In this document: positions 1 to 8,366 of the stretch, piece by piece
How the letters are laid out: the number at the start of each line of letters is the position of its first letter
Position numbering within the stretch: the first letter of the stretch is position 1
Assembly: GCA_051201585.1 (NCBI GenBank)
Contig: CP179198.1
Coordinates: 682,001 to 746,000, forward strand
DNA: 64,000 nt
From: UBA868 sp016776875
GTDB lineage: Bacteria > Pseudomonadota > Gammaproteobacteria > Arenicellales > UBA868
Direction: 5' to 3'
Translations under genes and position numbers: made by a program
The notes under the pieces: generated by a model
Database searches by the model: none
The model's input: only the letters and a program-made list of their open reading frames with translations
Told to the model about the DNA's origin: nothing

Positions 1-836
1 AAAAGAAACTAATTGCAGCAGCAGTTGCCGGCGCCTTAGCCGCTCCCGTTGCAGTAGCAGACGTTGCAGTATCAGGCTCCATTCGTACCGGCGTTGAGTA
101 CACCGGTTCCGAGTGGGTCGTCGCTGACAATAGTTCACGCCTTCGCTTCAAAGCCAGTTCCGATCTCGGTAATGGCCAGAGCGCGTTCATGAACTATGAG
201 TTCCGTGTGAACTCTGCCCAGGGTTCCATCGTCACCGGTAACACCCAGCGTTTGTCCTATGTCGGCATCAAAGGCGACTGGGGTCAACTCAGCATGGGTT
301 CCCAGTGGAGCACCCTGTTCAACACAGTCGGTACCTTCATCGATCCTTCAAACCGTTACGGCGGCGTGGGTTACTGGGGTAACGGCGGCGGCCAGTATCG
401 TATGAAAGAGTCTGTCTATCTTTCAACGCAGCTTGGCGGTCTGTCCCTGTCTGGCGACCTGCAGATGAATCCTGGCGGCGACGATCTTGATCGTTTCACT
501 GTCGGTGGTTTGATGGCTATCGGTGGCCTGTCCCTGGGCGCAGCCTATCAGGATAACGGCGATAACGACTTCACCGGTATCGCAGGTGCTATCAACCTCG
601 CAGGTGTTGGCCTTTCCGGTGGTTTCACCGACGTCAACAACGTGGGTAGCGGCTATGGCATCAATGCCAAACTGGCCGGTATCACCGTTGCTTACGAAGA
701 TTCTGACTCCTATGCTGATGGTCAGATCTGGGGCAACTATGCCATTGGTCTCGGTGGCGGCGCCAAAGCCATCATCGAAATCCTGAACGACGGCACCGAT
801 ACCAAAGGTATTGGCATGCTGCGTATGGATTTCTAA
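1..836 (+). CDS. Gram-negative outer-membrane porin, 5' end outside the window
   Basis: Open from the first bases (codons begin at base 3) to TAA at 836, about 277 residues visible. It opens with the rest of a signal peptide (KKLIAAAVAGALAAPVAVA, then DVAVSGSIRTG), so only the start codon and perhaps one or two residues are missing. The body shows alternating Gly/aromatic beta-strand segments, for example RLSYVGIKGDWGQLSMGSQW, and ends in Phe (MLRMDF), the usual C-terminal signature of outer-membrane barrels read by the Bam machinery. It resembles short porins of the Gram-negative porin superfamily (OmpC/PhoE-like fold), at the small end of the family. Substrate specificity cannot be read from the sequence. 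A strong terminator follows, so it forms its own unit. Confidence 0.85.
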   Translation, partial: KKLIAAAVAGALAAPVAVADVAVSGSIRTGVEYTGSEWVVADNSSRLRFKASSDLGNGQSAFMNYEFRVNSAQGSIVTGNTQRLSYVGIKGDWGQLSMGSQWSTLFNTVGTFIDPSNRYGGVGYWGNGGGQYRMKESVYLSTQLGGLSLSGDLQMNPGGDDLDRFTVGGLMAIGGLSLGAAYQDNGDNDFTGIAGAINLAGVGLSGGFTDVNNVGSGYGINAKLAGITVAYEDSDSYADGQIWGNYAIGLGGGAKAIIEILNDGTDTKGIGMLRMDF

Positions 837-872
837 GATCCGTTGTTTAACTGGACCTTCGGGTCTGGTGTG

Positions 873-899
873 AAAAGGGCGCCTTAGGGCGCCCTTTTT
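873..899 (+). terminator. Rho-independent terminator after the porin
   Basis: A perfect 11-bp inverted repeat, AAAAGGGCGCC / GGCGCCCTTTT, with a 4-nt loop (TTAG) and a T run. It lies 36 bp after the porin stop codon and separates the porin from the fbpBC genes. Because the arms carry A and T runs on both sides it could act in both directions. Confidence 0.9.
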
Positions 900-1017
900 G
901 TTTGTCGAGACCTTATTAATGTTTTTATTTAAAAATTATTGGGGTTTGGGGAGTTTCAAGCTGAATATCGCCAAGGCTTTTTGTTGGCTGGATCAACGAT
1001 GGCTTACAATTAAAAAA

Positions 1018-2736
1018 ATGACCGCCACCAAGACAGAACTTCCGAACGCAGTACCGAGCAGAGCAGTTGAGTGGTCTGTTTGGACGAGCGGTTGGACGCT
1101 TGGTTCTGTTTTACTTGCGTTATTAGCGCTGATGCCGGTCGCCGCGATTTTGTTTTTTGCAATGGATTCGAGTGGCGATATCTGGAAGCATCTGGTTGAG
1201 ACCGTTTTATTCGGTTATATCAGTAATACAATCCTGTTGATGTTAGGGGTTGGATTTAGTGTGTTTTTAACGGGAGTGTCCACCGCGTGGCTCGTCACCA
1301 TGTGTCGTTTCCCGGGGAGACGGATGTTTGAGTGGTTATTATTGTTGCCGTTGGCGATTCCCGCTTATGTCATCGCCTATGCTTACACGGATCTTTTGGA
1401 GTATGCGGGGCCTGTGCAAGGCGCATTGCGGATGATCTTTGGCTGGGAGAGTGCTCAAGATTACTATTTCCCTGAAATTCGCTCTTTAGAGGGAGCGATT
1501 ATTTTTATGGGGTTAGTGCTATACCCCTATGTTTACTTATTGGCGCGAGCGGCTTTTTTAGAACAGTCGGTCAGTGTTCTTGAGGTGAGTCGTGTGCTGG
1601 GTCGAGGACCGTGGCGTACATTTATCTCTGTATCGTTACCGGCAGCACGACCTGCGATCGTGGTAGGGGTTTCATTAGCGTTAATGGAAACGTTAAATGA
1701 TTACGGCACGGTTGATTTTTTTGCGGTCTATACCATGACAGCCGGGTTGGTTGATGTGTGGCTCGGTATGGGCAGTCTTGCAGGTGGGGCACAAATTGCA
1801 ACCACCATGTTGATTTTTGTTATTGTGTTAATCAGTTTAGAGAGAATGAGTCGACGACATCAAAAAGTCTTTCAGCAGTCTAGTAGTCGATTTCGGCAAC
1901 TGCCGACTTATCCTTTGAAAGGATTTCGGGCTGGATTTGCGATGAGCGTCTGCGGCTTACCCGTCCTAGCCGGTTTTATTATTCCTGTTTTAGTGCTCGG
2001 CCGGTTAGCGTTTCTTTATTTCGATGAGTCATGGACACCGGCTTTTAAAGCCTACGCCCTGAATAGTCTGATGCTATCGTTTGTCGCCGCTTTACTCGCA
2101 TTGACTGTCGCGCTTTTTATTGCCTATAGTCGGCGACTTCATGGGGGCCGGTTACTCGCACTCGCGACTCGAGTCGCATCATTGGGATACGCTGTTCCGG
2201 GAGCCGTGCTGGCGGTTGGCATCCTGGTTCCTTTTGCTGCGTTCGATAATACTGTTGATGCATTTTTGAGAGAGACCGTCGGTGTTTCTTCGGGGTTGCT
2301 GTTGAGTGGAACAGTTTTTGCGGTTTTGTTTGCTTATGTTGTGCGCTTTCTCGCAGTGGCGCTTGGGCAGGTTGAGTCAAGTCTTGAAAAAATATCGCCA
2401 TCACTTGATATGGCAGCCCGGACTTTAGGTTATCGTGCGGGGCCGACGCTGGTGCGCTACCATCTGCCGCTTATTAAAGGGGGAATGCTTGCGGCGGTCA
2501 TGATCGTGTTTGTAGACTGCATGAAAGAGTTACCGGCAACTCTTCTTTTGCGACCCTTTAATTTTGAAACACTGGCGACGCATGTGTATCAGTTTGCATC
2601 CGACGAGATGCTGGGTGAAGCCGCGTTGGGTTCGCTGACAATCGTGGCAGTTGGTTTGTTACCGGTTCTGTTGCTGAGCAGGATGATTTCCGACTCAAGA
2701 GAGAGCATAGCAAGTTCGCAGAGACAAAAATCTTGA
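1018..2736 (+). CDS. fbpB: Ferric-iron-type ABC transporter permease (FbpB/SfuB family)
   Basis: A 572-residue inner-membrane permease with two fused halves of about six transmembrane helices each, the layout of FbpB/SfuB iron(III) permeases. Each half carries an EAA-type loop that contacts the ATPase: near residues 188-215 (SRVLGRGPWRTF, then LPAARPAIV) and near 465-490 (MAARTLGYRAGP, then YHLPLIKGG). The stretch CMKELPATLLLRPFNFETLA is highly typical of this family. I chose ATG 1018; the frame is open further back to a TTG at 898, but that codon lies inside the preceding terminator. The stop overlaps the start of fbpC, so the two are translationally coupled. No fbpA-type binding protein lies beside them. 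Iron is the best guess; thiamine-type or other oxyanion substrates use related permeases. Confidence 0.85.
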   Translation: MTATKTELPNAVPSRAVEWSVWTSGWTLGSVLLALLALMPVAAILFFAMDSSGDIWKHLVETVLFGYISNTILLMLGVGFSVFLTGVSTAWLVTMCRFPGRRMFEWLLLLPLAIPAYVIAYAYTDLLEYAGPVQGALRMIFGWESAQDYYFPEIRSLEGAIIFMGLVLYPYVYLLARAAFLEQSVSVLEVSRVLGRGPWRTFISVSLPAARPAIVVGVSLALMETLNDYGTVDFFAVYTMTAGLVDVWLGMGSLAGGAQIATTMLIFVIVLISLERMSRRHQKVFQQSSSRFRQLPTYPLKGFRAGFAMSVCGLPVLAGFIIPVLVLGRLAFLYFDESWTPAFKAYALNSLMLSFVAALLALTVALFIAYSRRLHGGRLLALATRVASLGYAVPGAVLAVGILVPFAAFDNTVDAFLRETVGVSSGLLLSGTVFAVLFAYVVRFLAVALGQVESSLEKISPSLDMAARTLGYRAGPTLVRYHLPLIKGGMLAAVMIVFVDCMKELPATLLLRPFNFETLATHVYQFASDEMLGEAALGSLTIVAVGLLPVLLLSRMISDSRESIASSQRQKS

Positions 2737-3842
2737 AACCATATTCCCCTAACTCACCGCGTCATAGTCTTCCGCGATCCGAAGCCGAACCTCTTTTGGA
2801 AATCCGAGGAATCAGCTGTAATTATGATCTTGAGCGAGCCGTATTTGATTTCAGTCTCACAGTGCATCGAGGTGAACAAGTTTGCCTTCTGGGCCCTAGC
2901 GGCTGCGGAAAAACGACGGTGCTTAGGGCGATCGCGGGTTTTCATCCCATTCTAACGGGCAGCATCCTTATTAATGATCAGCAGGTATCGGCTGTTAACA
3001 ATATGGTGCCACCGGAGGCTCGGCGGGTGGGCATGGTCTTTCAGGACCACGCGCTTTTTCCTCATTTAACGGTTCGCGAGAACATATCCGCCGGATTGGC
3101 TCAACTCTCCACCGGTCTTCGGGGAGAGTCGGTGGGGGCAATGCTTGACCGCATGGGCTTGAGCCATCATGCGGATCGCTATCCCCATGAACTTTCGGGT
3201 GGTCAGCAGCAACGAGTCGCGCTTGCTCGCGCACTTGCGCCAAAACCTTTGTTGCTGCTTATGGATGAGCCATTTTCCAGTCTCGATCAGGAGTTGCGCG
3301 AACACATGGGCCAAGAGGTATCGGATATGCTGAAAGAAAGCGGAACGACTTGTGTGATGGTGACTCACGATCAAAACGATGCTTTCGCGTTGGGAGATAA
3401 AGTCGGCGTTATGTCAGAGGGCGCTATTGTTCAATGGGACACACCGTACAACCTTTATCATCAGCCGCGGACACACTTTGTCGCTGACTTTATCGGTAAT
3501 GGTGTTTTTATCAATGGTCAGTGTGAGGATAAGAAGCGGGTCAACACATCGCTCGGCATGCTCCAAAGTGATATGACACTTGATTGGAGTAATGACGCGG
3601 ATATTGAGGTGTTACTGCGGCCTGATGACGTCGTCTATGACCCGGACGGACCAATAGCCGCAAAAGTGACACGGCGTGCATTTAAAGGCGCGCAGATTAT
3701 GTATACCTTGCGAACGCTCGATGGAGTCAAATTACTCGGTTTATTTCCGAGTCACGCAAATTTTGGTATCGGTGATGAAGTACGGGTTCGACTGGATGTT
3801 GATCATCTCGTTGTTTTTGAGCAAAACTCGGTCGTTGATTAG
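2733..3842 (+). CDS. fbpC: ABC transporter ATP-binding protein, ferric-iron type (FbpC-like)
   Basis: 369 residues. It energises the permease encoded immediately upstream. Walker A GPSGCGKTT (about 54-62), Q-loop FQDHALFPH, signature LSGGQQQR (about 155-162), Walker B LLLMDEP and the H-loop VTHDQ (about 210) are all present. The C-terminal third is a TOBE-like extension, usual for the FbpC/PotA/CysA subfamily. The start is TTG at 2733, overlapping the fbpB stop by 4 nt, which implies coupled translation. The specific substrate follows from the permease, not from this protein. Confidence 0.85.
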   Translation: MKPYSPNSPRHSLPRSEAEPLLEIRGISCNYDLERAVFDFSLTVHRGEQVCLLGPSGCGKTTVLRAIAGFHPILTGSILINDQQVSAVNNMVPPEARRVGMVFQDHALFPHLTVRENISAGLAQLSTGLRGESVGAMLDRMGLSHHADRYPHELSGGQQQRVALARALAPKPLLLLMDEPFSSLDQELREHMGQEVSDMLKESGTTCVMVTHDQNDAFALGDKVGVMSEGAIVQWDTPYNLYHQPRTHFVADFIGNGVFINGQCEDKKRVNTSLGMLQSDMTLDWSNDADIEVLLRPDDVVYDPDGPIAAKVTRRAFKGAQIMYTLRTLDGVKLLGLFPSHANFGIGDEVRVRLDVDHLVVFEQNSVVD

Positions 3843-4128
3843 CGCATCCTTAGGGTGGGGTTCTGCTGGCAGTTGATATTCCGCTTACGTTTCTAAAAGT
3901 GCCTTTTTAATTCGTCAGAGCCGAATATCGGTCAAACTTCTGAACTAAATCAACGCTTTTGGTGGTGGTTGTTGTTTTGAATGCCATTTTCGCGTTTAGA
4001 AGTTGTTCAGATCCAAGGTGACGTGGTTAAATGACGCTCGAACGGGAGCCGCGTGCGCCCAAAACTGGCCGGAAGGCGGCATCAAATAAAAATCAAAGCC
4101 TTTCGTTAATTATCAGGAGGAGTTCTTA
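3843..4128. other. Intergenic region with the potF leader
   Basis: 286 bp between fbpC and potF without a convincing reading frame or strong terminator. It must hold the potF promoter, but I cannot place -35/-10 boxes with confidence. The only clear signal is a consensus Shine-Dalgarno sequence, AGGAGG at 4115-4120, 8 nt before the potF ATG, which fits strong expression of a periplasmic binding protein. Confidence 0.5.
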
Positions 4129-5238
4129 ATGAAAATTTCAAATGCCATAAAACTGGCGTTGCCCTTAGCGATTGCAGGAGCTTTTGTTTCGGTGAGCGCG
4201 GAGGATCGTGTTCTCAATGTGACAAATTGGGCCGAGTACATGGCCGAAGATACGATCTCAAATTTTGAGGAAGAGACAGGCATCAAGGTTACCTTTGATC
4301 CCTATGATTCAGTAGAAACCATTGACTCCAAGTTACTGGCTGGAAGTACAGGGTACGATGTTGTCAGTCATTCAGGCAGCGCGATTGCCCGATTGATTCC
4401 AGCCGGCATTCTGCAGCCTTTGGATAAGGCTCAATTGCCTAACATGAGCCATATGCGTGGAGATGTAATGAATCAGCTCTCCAGTAATTGGGACCCGGAT
4501 AATAACTATGTGGTCCCATTTATGTGGGGAACCCACGGCGTAACCTACAACGAAGAGTTGGTGAAGAGTGTTTATCCCGATGCGCCGATTGGCTCGATGG
4601 ATATGATTTTTGATCCAGTTCATATGGAGAAACTCGCTGCTTGTGGCGTGGCATTCCTTGATTCGCCAACCGATGTAATTCCGATGGCGCTGGCCTATCT
4701 TGGTTTGGATCCGAGCTCTACTGATCGCGCTGACTATAAAAAAGCCGAAGAAATGCTGCTCAAGGTTCGTCCATACATTAAAACGTTTGACAATTACGCC
4801 TATCAGAAAATGCCGGAGCGCGAGTTCTGTGTGGCTGTTACCTGGGGTCCAGACGGACTGTTGGCAGTATCAGGCGCTGAAGAGGCAGACACCGGCGTTG
4901 AGTTGAAATTCTTCTCTCCGCCGGGCAAGGGCAAGGCAAATATTTGGGTTGATGGCTGGGTCATTCCAGCAGATGCTAAAAATGTTGAAGAGGCCCATTT
5001 GTTCCTGGATTACATGATGCGTCCACAAGTGGGTGCTAATGACAGCAACTGGACTTGGTACGCGACTGCAAACCAGACGGCGCTAGATGAGGGCTTGATT
5101 GATGAGGCTGTGACGTCCAGTGTTGCGGCTTTTCCGCCGGCAGAATTAGTGGCTGAGATGTACCCGCTATCGGTCGTGCCTCCCAAGATTGAGCGAGCGC
5201 GGACCCGCGCCTGGACTAACTTTAAGTCTGGAAACTGA
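4129..5238 (+). CDS. potF: Polyamine (putrescine-type) periplasmic binding protein
   Basis: 369 residues, the usual PotF length. It binds polyamine in the periplasm and delivers it to PotGHI. Residues 1-24 are a signal peptide with a plausible cleavage after SVSA (before EDRVL). The mature start LNVTNWAEYMAEDTI, then FEEETGIKVTFD and the Ser-Thr-Gly stretch LLAGSTGYDVV, matches the PotF/PotD family and favours PotF. It is preceded by a perfect AGGAGG ribosome-binding site and is the first gene of the operon. A strong hairpin separates it from the ATPase gene, a common way of making more binding protein than membrane subunits. Confidence 0.9.
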   Translation: MKISNAIKLALPLAIAGAFVSVSAEDRVLNVTNWAEYMAEDTISNFEEETGIKVTFDPYDSVETIDSKLLAGSTGYDVVSHSGSAIARLIPAGILQPLDKAQLPNMSHMRGDVMNQLSSNWDPDNNYVVPFMWGTHGVTYNEELVKSVYPDAPIGSMDMIFDPVHMEKLAACGVAFLDSPTDVIPMALAYLGLDPSSTDRADYKKAEEMLLKVRPYIKTFDNYAYQKMPEREFCVAVTWGPDGLLAVSGAEEADTGVELKFFSPPGKGKANIWVDGWVIPADAKNVEEAHLFLDYMMRPQVGANDSNWTWYATANQTALDEGLIDEAVTSSVAAFPPAELVAEMYPLSVVPPKIERARTRAWTNFKSGN

Positions 5239-5243
5239 TACGT

Positions 5244-5284
5244 TGCCAGGGAGTTCCCCTCTCTAGGTGGAAAACTCCCTGGCA
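5244..5284 (+). terminator. Hairpin between potF and potG (partial terminator or mRNA stabiliser)
   Basis: A perfect 12-bp inverted repeat, TGCCAGGGAGTT / AACTCCCTGGCA, with a 17-nt loop, placed 5 bp after the potF stop. There is only a short T stretch after it (GGTTTC), so complete termination is doubtful. In binding-protein operons such a hairpin usually stabilises the upstream mRNA and attenuates read-through into the ATPase and permease genes. Confidence 0.7.
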
Positions 5285-5320
5285 GGTTTCATTCGCATTC
5301 GTTAAGTCCTGTTTTAAGAC

Positions 5321-6464
5321 ATGCCCTCGCAGGAGCGCGACGCTTTTCTTGATCGACCCTGGAAAGACTCGACGGCTGAACCGTTCATAAGGATTGAAGG
5401 TGTCACAAAACGCTTTGGCGCATTCACTGCGGTAGAAGCGGTTTCGCTTGATATCTACAAAGGAGAATTGTTCTCCTTACTTGGGGGTTCGGGCTGCGGT
5501 AAAACCACGCTGCTCCGAATGCTTGCGGGCTTTGAGGAGCCCACAGCGGGGCATATTTATATCGACGGTGTTGACATGATCGACGTGCCGGCATATGCGC
5601 GTCCAGTCAATATGATGTTTCAGTCTTACGCGTTATTTCCTCATATGTCGGTTGAAGATAATGTTGCATATGGACTGAAACGCGATGGCGTCTCAAAAGC
5701 GGAGATTAGTCAGCGGGTCGCTGACATGCTCAGCATGGTCGAGCTCCTGGAAGCTTCAGAAACGCAAACCTCACCAACTCTCCGGCGGTCAGCGCCAGCG
5801 CGTTGCGCTTGCTCGCGCTTTAGTAAAGCAGCCCAAACTTCTATTGCTCGATGAGCCGCTAGCGGCTTTGGATAAACGCTTGCGTGAGCAAACCCAGTTT
5901 GAGCTAATGAATATTCAGGATCAACTGGGGGTTACTTTTATTGTTGTGACCCATGATCAAGAAGAAGCCATGACATTGTCAACGCGAATCGCAGTAATGA
6001 ATCATGGCCAGATTATTCAGGTCGGCGAGCCATCAGAAGTATACGAGCGTCCGCAAACAAAGGATATTGCCAACTTCATTGGGACGATCAATATGTTCGA
6101 TGGTGAGGTCATGTCGTCGAGCGATTCGTTTTTGCTTCGATGCCCAAAAATTTCAATACCCCTCAAACTGCCGTCTCAGACAGAGCTCACTATAGGTCAG
6201 CAAGTGACGCTGGCGATACGGCCGGAAAAAATCAAGATGACACTTGAGGATCCTCATGATCCTTCCCAGATTACTTTGAGAGGCGAGGTGCTTGAATTTG
6301 CCTATATGGGAAATATCTCAATTTACAGGGTAAAGATTGAAGAGGGAGTGGTGCTTCAAATCACTATTCCGAATCTGGATCGTACGGCAGAGCAAAAAAT
6401 TGAGTGGGATGATCAAGTATTTATCAGCTGGCATCCCGAAAATAGTTTAGTGCTCCGCGACTAA
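5321..6464 (+). CDS. potG: Polyamine ABC transporter ATPase PotG, interrupted by a +1 frameshift
   Basis: The ATPase of the polyamine importer, split between two frames. The first frame (5321 onward) has Walker A GGSGCGKTT and Q-loop FQSYALFPH; the second (to 6464) has the signature LSGGQRQR, Walker B LLLLDEP, H-loop VTHDQEEAM and the TOBE tail. The break lies at AAGCTT 5751-5756: dropping one A turns GAA-GCT-TCA into GAG-CTT-CAG and gives ELLELQKRKPHQLSGGQ, the normal family sequence, in a protein of 380 residues (PotG is about 377). The neighbouring transporter genes are intact. It is one of ten +1 frameshifts here that all sit at AGCT, so a consensus error is more likely than true gene death. 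Confidence 0.85.
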
Positions 6465-6478
6465 CGATCAGAGATATC

Positions 6479-7459
6479 ATGATCAAACCGACAGATTCGG
6501 CTCTGACCGCCAGTAGACTGAACGAATCGGCAAAGATGACATCTCATCGCCACTGGGTTCGTATTGTCGACAACTTTTTTCAAAGCCGATGGAAAGGTTT
6601 GAGTGTTGCGATTCCTTATGTCTGGCTGGTTATCTTCTTTCTGATTCCATTTTTCATTGTTCTCAAAATCAGTTTCGCCGAATCCCTGATCGCGAGCCCA
6701 CCGTTTTCATCTTTGTTCGAGTGGAGCGAGGATGCCGCTCTAAGGATGACGCTGATTTTCGATAATTTTGCGTATCTTTGGGAAGACGATCTTTATGTAA
6801 AGACTTACCTGAATTCGGTCAAGATTTCGACGATCTCTACTATTTTATGCCTGCTGATTGGCTACCCGATGGCGTACGCGATCGTGCGTGCCTCGGGCAC
6901 AATGAAATACTTATTACTGTTGATGGTTATCTTGCCGTTTTGGACCTCTTTTCTTTTGCGAGTGTATGCGTGGATGGGAATTTTGGCTGATCAAGGCACT
7001 TTGAACAGTTTCCTTATTTGGGCGGGTGTTATTGACCAGCCAATCAGGATGATGTATTCCGAATTCGCAGTTTATATTGGCATTGTCTACTCGTACTTAC
7101 CGTTCATGATCTTGCCACTCTATGCGAATCTTGAAAAATTGGATCTCACGCTTCATGAGGCGGCCTCGGACCTTGGCGCCCATCCCGTCACTGTTTTTTT
7201 TACAGTCACGTTGCCGCTGACTATTCCCGGCATCATTGCCGGCGGGTTACTGGTTTTTATTCCTGCAACCGGGGAATTTGTGATCCCTGACCTCCTTGGG
7301 GGTGGTAACGTTTTAATGATTGGCCGTGTCCTTTATGATGAATTTAATTCTAATCATGACTGGCCCGTCGCAGCTGCTGTCGCGATCGCGCTCCTGATTC
7401 TTCTGGTTATTCCAATGATGCTTTATCAGCATGCCCAGTCGAGGCAGATCAATAACTGA
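6479..7459 (+). CDS. potH: Polyamine ABC transporter permease PotH
   Basis: 326 residues, inner-membrane permease with about six helices after a short hydrophilic N-terminus. The binding-protein-dependent permease loop EAASDLGAHPVTVFFTVTLP (about residues 223-242) is the ATPase contact site, followed by the PotB/PotH-typical GEFVIPDLLGG segment. The ATG at 6479 follows potG by 14 bp. It pairs with PotI, whose start follows its stop by one base, to form the translocation channel. Confidence 0.92.
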   Translation: MIKPTDSALTASRLNESAKMTSHRHWVRIVDNFFQSRWKGLSVAIPYVWLVIFFLIPFFIVLKISFAESLIASPPFSSLFEWSEDAALRMTLIFDNFAYLWEDDLYVKTYLNSVKISTISTILCLLIGYPMAYAIVRASGTMKYLLLLMVILPFWTSFLLRVYAWMGILADQGTLNSFLIWAGVIDQPIRMMYSEFAVYIGIVYSYLPFMILPLYANLEKLDLTLHEAASDLGAHPVTVFFTVTLPLTIPGIIAGGLLVFIPATGEFVIPDLLGGGNVLMIGRVLYDEFNSNHDWPVAAAVAIALLILLVIPMMLYQHAQSRQINN

Positions 7460-7460
7460 T

Positions 7461-8297
7461 ATGCCAAAAAGGCGCTCCACATTCTTATTGTCTGTCCTGT
7501 GTTTTGGAATGGCTTTTTTGTACATCCCGATGTTTTTGTTGATTGTCTATTCGTTTAATTACTCTAAAATTGTGTCAGTTTGGGGCGGTCTGTCGACGAG
7601 ATGGTATACATCGCTATTTGAGAGCGAAGAAATCTGGTCGGCCTTAATGCTCAGTCTCAAGATTGCAATCGTGAATGCAACTTTCGCGACATTGCTGGGT
7701 ACGTTAGCGGGACTCGCGTTGGCACGATTTCGCCATTTTCGCGGACGCACTTTGTTCACCGGCATGATCTCGGCTCCGTTAGTGATGCCGGAAGTGATTA
7801 CCGGTTTATCGCTTCTGCTGTTATTTATTACGCTGGGTGATCTAATCGGATGGCCGGAAAAACGCGGCATCACGACCATAACGATAGCGCATATTACATT
7901 TTCATTGGCATATGTCGCCGTGATCATTGAGTCCCGTTTGTCAGGGATAGGCGAGACCCTGGAAGAAGCGGCCTTGGATTTAGGTGCCAAGCCCCTACGG
8001 GTCATGATGGATATCACGTTGCCGCTGCTCGCGCCGGGGATGCTTGCAGGGTGGTTGTTAGCGTTTACCCTCTCGCTTGATGATCTTGTGATCGCAAGTT
8101 TTGTTTCGGGGCCGGGCTCAAGCACGTTACCGATGTTAATTTATTCGAGAGTGAAACTTGGGCTGAAGCCGGATATCAACGCGCTGGCCACGATGATAAT
8201 TCTAGCGGTAGCGATCGGCGTTCTCATCGCAGGCTGGATCTTAATTCGACAACAAAAGCAGCGTCAGCGTGACGCCCAGTTGGCCGGCGCGGAGTAA
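7461..8297 (+). CDS. potI: Polyamine ABC transporter permease PotI
   Basis: 278 residues, second half of the polyamine channel, six predicted helices. The EAA loop reads EEAALDLGAKPLRVMMDITLP, and the SLDDLVIASFVSGPGSSTLP motif is characteristic of PotC/PotI. I chose ATG 7461, which follows the potH TGA by a single base; a further in-frame ATG at 7431 lies inside potH and would add ten polar residues. It is the last gene of the operon and converges with the TetR-Rieske gene. Confidence 0.92.
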   Translation: MPKRRSTFLLSVLCFGMAFLYIPMFLLIVYSFNYSKIVSVWGGLSTRWYTSLFESEEIWSALMLSLKIAIVNATFATLLGTLAGLALARFRHFRGRTLFTGMISAPLVMPEVITGLSLLLLFITLGDLIGWPEKRGITTITIAHITFSLAYVAVIIESRLSGIGETLEEAALDLGAKPLRVMMDITLPLLAPGMLAGWLLAFTLSLDDLVIASFVSGPGSSTLPMLIYSRVKLGLKPDINALATMIILAVAIGVLIAGWILIRQQKQRQRDAQLAGAE

Positions 8298-8366
8298 CGC
8301 TGGATTGGTAAACGCAATAATTAAATAAACATAAATTCAGAACAGCTGTTCAAGAGATCAAAAATG

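Noticed and set aside
898..1017. Upstream TTG start for fbpB
   Set aside because: The TTG lies in the T run of the porin terminator, and the added residues do not fit the family; ATG 1018 is better.
5751..5756. HindIII-type sites (AAGCTT) as cloning or ligation junctions
   Set aside because: Filled or ligated cuts at A^AGCTT would duplicate four bases, not add one, and several breaks sit at AGCT sites that are not AAGCTT. Intact AAGCTT sites lie elsewhere in coding sequence.
5321..6464. potG and the other split genes as programmed +1 ribosomal frameshifts
   Set aside because: The AGCT site occurs in different reading-frame phases (GAA-GCT, AAG-CTT, GCT-TAC), no stop or rare codon regularly follows it, and the genes are unrelated. 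A DNA-level or data-level cause is simpler.
7559..8125. Long antisense frame inside potI (188 codons)
   Set aside because: It lies entirely opposite a well-identified permease gene and has no recognisable domain.
8340..8351. GAACAGCTGTTC palindrome between potI and the TetR-Rieske gene
   Set aside because: A short perfect 12-bp palindrome lying between converging genes, without a promoter nearby; one such chance match is not surprising.
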